A DNA stretch of 5,399 bases from Rhizobiaceae bacterium (GTDB lineage: Bacteria; Pseudomonadota; Alphaproteobacteria; Rhizobiales; Rhizobiaceae), in the NCBI GenBank assembly GCA_016793565.1, contig JAEUMA010000558.1, forward strand, positions 1-5,399, read 5' to 3'. Below the pieces are notes generated by a model, which worked only from the letters and a program-made list of their open reading frames with translations, ran no database searches and was not told where the DNA came from. This document shows, piece after piece, positions 5,205-5,399 of this stretch. Positions within the stretch are counted from its first letter, which is position 1. The number at the start of each line of letters is the position of its first letter. The position numbers and the translations under genes are program-made.

Positions 5205-5399
5205 TCAACCCTTCAGAATGAAATCCGCGCCGCGCTCGGCGATCATGACCACAGTGGCCATGATGTTGCTCGCTACCACATCCGGCATGACCGAGGCATC
5301 GCAGACACGCAAGCCGTCGAGGCCGCGCACCTTGAGCGTCGCAGGATCGACCACCGCCTCGCGGTCAGTGCCCATCCGGCAAGTGCTGGAGGGATGGTA
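5205..5399 (-). CDS. GMC family FAD-dependent oxidoreductase (choline dehydrogenase-like), C-terminal 64 residues
   Basis: The gene enters from the right edge; only the last 64 codons and the stop (5205-5207) are present. The fragment begins YHPSSTCRMGTD, the GMC C-terminal motif carrying the active-site histidine. It continues VVDPATLKVRGLDGLRVCDA and SVMPDVVASNIMATVVMIAERGAD; the Asn of SNIMAT is the second conserved active-site position in this fold. Such enzymes oxidise alcohols (choline, polyols, polyethylene glycol, aromatic alcohols) with FAD. The substrate cannot be told from the tail. The stop is nine bases before the amidase start, so the two genes are almost certainly one operon. 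The promoter and N-terminal FAD domain lie outside the window. Confidence 0.93.
   Translation of the reverse strand, partial: YHPSSTCRMGTDREAVVDPATLKVRGLDGLRVCDASVMPDVVASNIMATVVMIAERGADFILKG

Overview
The window is high-GC DNA with alphaproteobacterial character, most likely Rhizobiales (Mesorhizobium/Phyllobacteriaceae type). Evidence for this: a dapB tail directly followed by a short-form gpmA, the codon use, a CsbD/YjbJ-like stress gene, and a close match to the alphaproteobacterial general-stress (EcfG-type) promoter consensus. The taxon is inferred from protein style and gene order; no search was run.

The left part (1-956) is on the plus strand. It holds the last codons of dapB (lysine/diaminopimelate synthesis), which end in an in-frame amber codon where a conserved tyrosine is expected. 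Next come a complete gpmA (glycolytic phosphoglycerate mutase) and a tRNA-Leu gene with anticodon CAG and an encoded CCA end. A GC-rich hairpin sits at about 1001-1031, between the tRNA and the convergent minus-strand genes.

Everything from 1078 to the right end is on the minus strand and is transcribed right to left. At the far right is the C-terminal tail of a GMC-family FAD oxidoreductase. It is followed after 9 nt by an amidase-signature hydrolase, and 49 nt further on by an unusual NAD(P)-binding extended-SDR protein. These three probably form one catabolic operon whose promoter lies outside the window. Next is csbD, preceded by a GGAAC-N16-CGTT promoter and followed by its own rho-independent terminator. 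Last come ohr (organic hydroperoxide reductase, GTG start) and, overlapping its stop codon by an ATGA junction, a zeta-class glutathione transferase gene (maleylacetoacetate/maleylpyruvate isomerase). That gene is broken by a single-base deletion.

Functionally the window mixes housekeeping genes (dapB, gpmA, tRNA-Leu), stress genes (csbD, ohr) and a small catabolic cassette (GMC, amidase, SDR). The most notable items are two local lesions (amber codon in dapB, frameshift in the GST gene), the clear EcfG-type promoter of csbD, and the SDR protein that has cysteine where the YxxxK lysine should be. There is no gene-free stretch longer than about 150 bases and no mobile element, CRISPR array or phage gene. 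I see no convincing wholly new system here.
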